Position numbers and translations under genes: made by a program | Part shown: piece by piece, positions 5,823 to 7,569 of the stretch | How the letters are laid out: every line of letters begins with the position of its first letter | Position numbering within the stretch: the first letter of the stretch is position 1 | Source of the DNA: JAZGDL01 sp036477795 | GTDB lineage: Bacteria; Planctomycetota; Phycisphaerae; UBA1845 | NCBI GenBank assembly: GCA_036477795.1 | Contig: JAZGDL010000564.1 | Location: 1-7,569 of the forward strand | Direction of reading: 5' to 3' | DNA: 7,569 nucleotides | Notes under the pieces: model-generated | Seen by the model: the letters and a program-made list of their open reading frames with translations, nothing else | Databases searched by the model: none | What the model was told of the DNA's origin: nothing

Positions 5823-5842
5823 AATAGCGAGCACACCTGATA

Positions 5843-7569
5843 ATGCACGATAGACAACGTCGAATCCGCAATCCCTCCCGGCGTGCCGCGATAATCCGCA
5901 ATCGACTGGTCCTGGTGTGCTTGTGGTCTTTGCCTGCCGGCGCGGAACTGGTCATCAATGAAATCGACGTTGACCAGATCGGCACGGACCGTGAGGAATT
6001 CACCGAGATATTCAACACCGGCAGCCAGCCGATCGATTTCAGCGTGACGCCCCACGTTCTGGTGCTGTTCAACGGTGGAGACAACACTCCGCCGGTGATT
6101 GACGGCTCCTACCGGGCGGTGCAGCTTGAGGGCAGCATCGCACCGGGCGGTTTTTTCGTGTTGGGCGGGGCCAAGGTGCCCGACGTCGACCAGCTCATCG
6201 GGGGCGGCGGGTCAAACCTGATACAGAACGGCCCCGATGCTGCCGCCCTTTATCTGGGAACAGCCGCCGACTGGGCATCGCAGAGTCCTCCTACCCAAGT
6301 CAATCTGGTTGACGTCATCGTCTACGATACTGGTGACGCCGACGATCTTGCCTTGCAGGCCGGGCTTGGCGTCAGCGACCAGTACGACGAGTGGAACGAC
6401 CAGGGCAGTATCATCGGCGTGGTGTTCTCCATCGCACGCGATCCCGACGGCGGTGCATTCCGCACCGGGGCCACCCCCAGCCCCGGCGCGTCCAACGACG
6501 CCGCTCCACCGGTTTTTGCGATTGCCGACGTGACCCTTCTGCACCGTAACACAGCCCAGCCGGTGGTTGTCACTTTGCTGGGCGAGGGAGGCGTGGGCAG
6601 CTTGCGATTTCGCTTGCGCTCGCTCCCAGGAAACGGCACCCTGTTTGACGACGGGGACGCGATCGCCGGGACCGGTGGTACGCCATTGCCCTATATCGTG
6701 ACCGGCGAGTTGACGTACCTGCCGGTGCCGGACTTCGACAGCGTCGATCCGTTTGATTTCGATGTGTTGGATGCGCTGAACCGTGCGTCGGAACCGGCCG
6801 TTCACGAGCTGGCTGTTCAAGTCGGCGGTGTGGTAATCAGCGAGATCATGCACTCACCCGGGACATTCGACAGTCCTCAGGACCAGCGCATATACGAGTT
6901 TGTGGAGATTTTCAACTACACCGGCAACGACATCGAGTTGGCACGCCTTGACAGCAGCATCAAGACGGATGTTGACACCACCGACAATCTTGTGGTTGCC
7001 GCCGCGCCTGCGCTGGTCCCCGCACAATCGATGCGCATAATCGCTCCGGGCGGTTTAACGCAGGACTCGGACGAAGCCTTCGCCTGCGAGTGGGGGTTAT
7101 CCGAGGACGACATTATCCGGGTTCCCCACGACCGCTACGAAAACATGTTCGGCGGTTCCAGGCTGCTGCTGTTCGGGCCTGAGGACGTTCTGCTCGATGC
7201 CGTGAATCTGGCACCCGACGGTTTTTGGCCGCCGCAGCCCGGTGCATCGCAGGCTGTGAAGGAGGCCACCCTGGAGCTGTTCGACGTTGAGCTCGACGCG
7301 GCTGGCAACGACTTTCTGGTGGTCTGGGCCTACTCCGGGCCTGAGAACCTCGCCGGCTTCCGAGTCTCCTACAGCGGCATCGGGGGGGGAAGTCCCGGCT
7401 TCGTTACTGCTGGTCTCAACGAGGATTTCGTGCCCCTCCCGCAATGTGTGCCCCCGCCCCTGGGGGCCTGCTGCTTGCCGGACGGGCGGTGCGCGGTGCT
7501 GAGTTTCGAAGAATGTGAGCGTCGTACAGGGGCCTACGCTGCCGACCATGTATCGTGTCAGGAGATCAG
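5843..7569 (+). CDS. Exported lamin-tail-domain protein, 3' end beyond window
   Basis: An open frame of 575 codons that continues past the right edge without a stop. The N-terminus is arginine-rich (residues 1-21), followed by a short hydrophobic stretch (LVLVCLWSLPAGA, 22-34) and a likely signal-peptidase site after AGA (34). Residues 35-220 form a lamin-tail domain (LTD): it starts ELVINEI, has EEFTEIFNTG (51-60) and closes with RDPDGG and TPSPGASN (211-218). Residues 222-328 resemble a bacterial Ig/cadherin-like domain (LPGNGTLF, LTYLPVPDFDSVDPFDFDV). A second LTD starts VVISEIMHSP (330-339), with YEFVEIFNYTGNDIEL (351-366), and ends near SPGF...GLN. A cysteine motif follows (541-572): GACCLPDGRC, then C558 and C572. 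The protein is probably secreted or surface-anchored; no enzymatic motif is visible. The upstream in-frame stop at 5825 and the signal peptide support ATG 5843, though its Shine-Dalgarno is weak. An 8-G run at 7382-7389 does not break the frame. Confidence 0.9.
   Translation, partial: MHDRQRRIRNPSRRAAIIRNRLVLVCLWSLPAGAELVINEIDVDQIGTDREEFTEIFNTGSQPIDFSVTPHVLVLFNGGDNTPPVIDGSYRAVQLEGSIAPGGFFVLGGAKVPDVDQLIGGGGSNLIQNGPDAAALYLGTAADWASQSPPTQVNLVDVIVYDTGDADDLALQAGLGVSDQYDEWNDQGSIIGVVFSIARDPDGGAFRTGATPSPGASNDAAPPVFAIADVTLLHRNTAQPVVVTLLGEGGVGSLRFRLRSLPGNGTLFDDGDAIAGTGGTPLPYIVTGELTYLPVPDFDSVDPFDFDVLDALNRASEPAVHELAVQVGGVVISEIMHSPGTFDSPQDQRIYEFVEIFNYTGNDIELARLDSSIKTDVDTTDNLVVAAAPALVPAQSMRIIAPGGLTQDSDEAFACEWGLSEDDIIRVPHDRYENMFGGSRLLLFGPEDVLLDAVNLAPDGFWPPQPGASQAVKEATLELFDVELDAAGNDFLVVWAYSGPENLAGFRVSYSGIGGGSPGFVTAGLNEDFVPLPQCVPPPLGACCLPDGRCAVLSFEECERRTGAYAADHVSCQEI

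Noticed and set aside
5906..5926. Lipoprotein signal at C26 of the surface protein.
   Set aside because: The residue before the cysteine is valine and the surrounding LVLVC does not fit a lipobox; a type I signal peptide after AGA fits better.
6212..6853. A 213-codon minus-strand open frame within the surface-protein region.
   Set aside because: It is antisense to the uninterrupted LTD-protein frame, which has a signal peptide and recognisable domains; the minus-strand product has none.
7382..7389. Possible frameshift at an 8-G run in the surface-protein gene.
   Set aside because: The same frame carries plausible LTD sequence before the run and the cysteine motif after it, so no shift is needed.

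Overview
The window looks like a chromosomal segment of a GC-rich, LPS-type (diderm) bacterium, most likely a planctomycete or close relative. This is inferred from three things: a lipid A/Kdo gene (waaA), an exported lamin-tail-domain protein ending in a cysteine-rich GACC-type motif, and very dense short palindromic and heptamer repeats between and even inside genes. No ribosomal RNA or other taxonomic marker is present, so the assignment is tentative.

Layout. Positions 1-80 hold a two-level inverted repeat. Four genes then lie on the minus strand. In transcription order they are waaA (5451-3958, Kdo transferase), acs (3803-1848, acetyl-CoA synthetase), a small four-helix CopD-like membrane protein (1759-1283) and an enolase-superfamily enzyme of the muconate-lactonizing/dipeptide-epimerase type (1268-81). 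A 388-bp gene-free region (5455-5842) packed with hairpins separates waaA from a divergent plus-strand gene. That gene starts at 5843 and runs off the right edge; it encodes a secreted or surface protein (LTD - Ig-like - LTD - Cys-rich motif).

How the genes fit together. The last two minus-strand genes are 14 bp apart and are probably co-transcribed. acs is separated from its neighbours by repeat-filled gaps of 88 bp (downstream) and 154 bp (upstream). The genes do not form one recognisable pathway: acs is central carbon metabolism, waaA is envelope biogenesis, and the enolase-family enzyme may act on dipeptides, possibly from peptidoglycan. I see no defence system, mobile-element gene, CRISPR array or RNA gene.

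The most notable feature is the repeat content. waaA is about 70 residues longer than the enterobacterial enzyme. The excess sits in three places, each carrying repeat DNA in frame: a nested palindrome, a hairpin whose 24-bp core also occurs between acs and the membrane-protein gene, and a 66-bp (22-residue) tandem duplication built of 18-bp units. Heptamer-periodic arrays lie immediately upstream of the start codons of both acs and the surface-protein gene. This resembles in-frame palindromic-element insertion known from Rickettsia, but here in a different lineage with different sequences; that comparison is inference.
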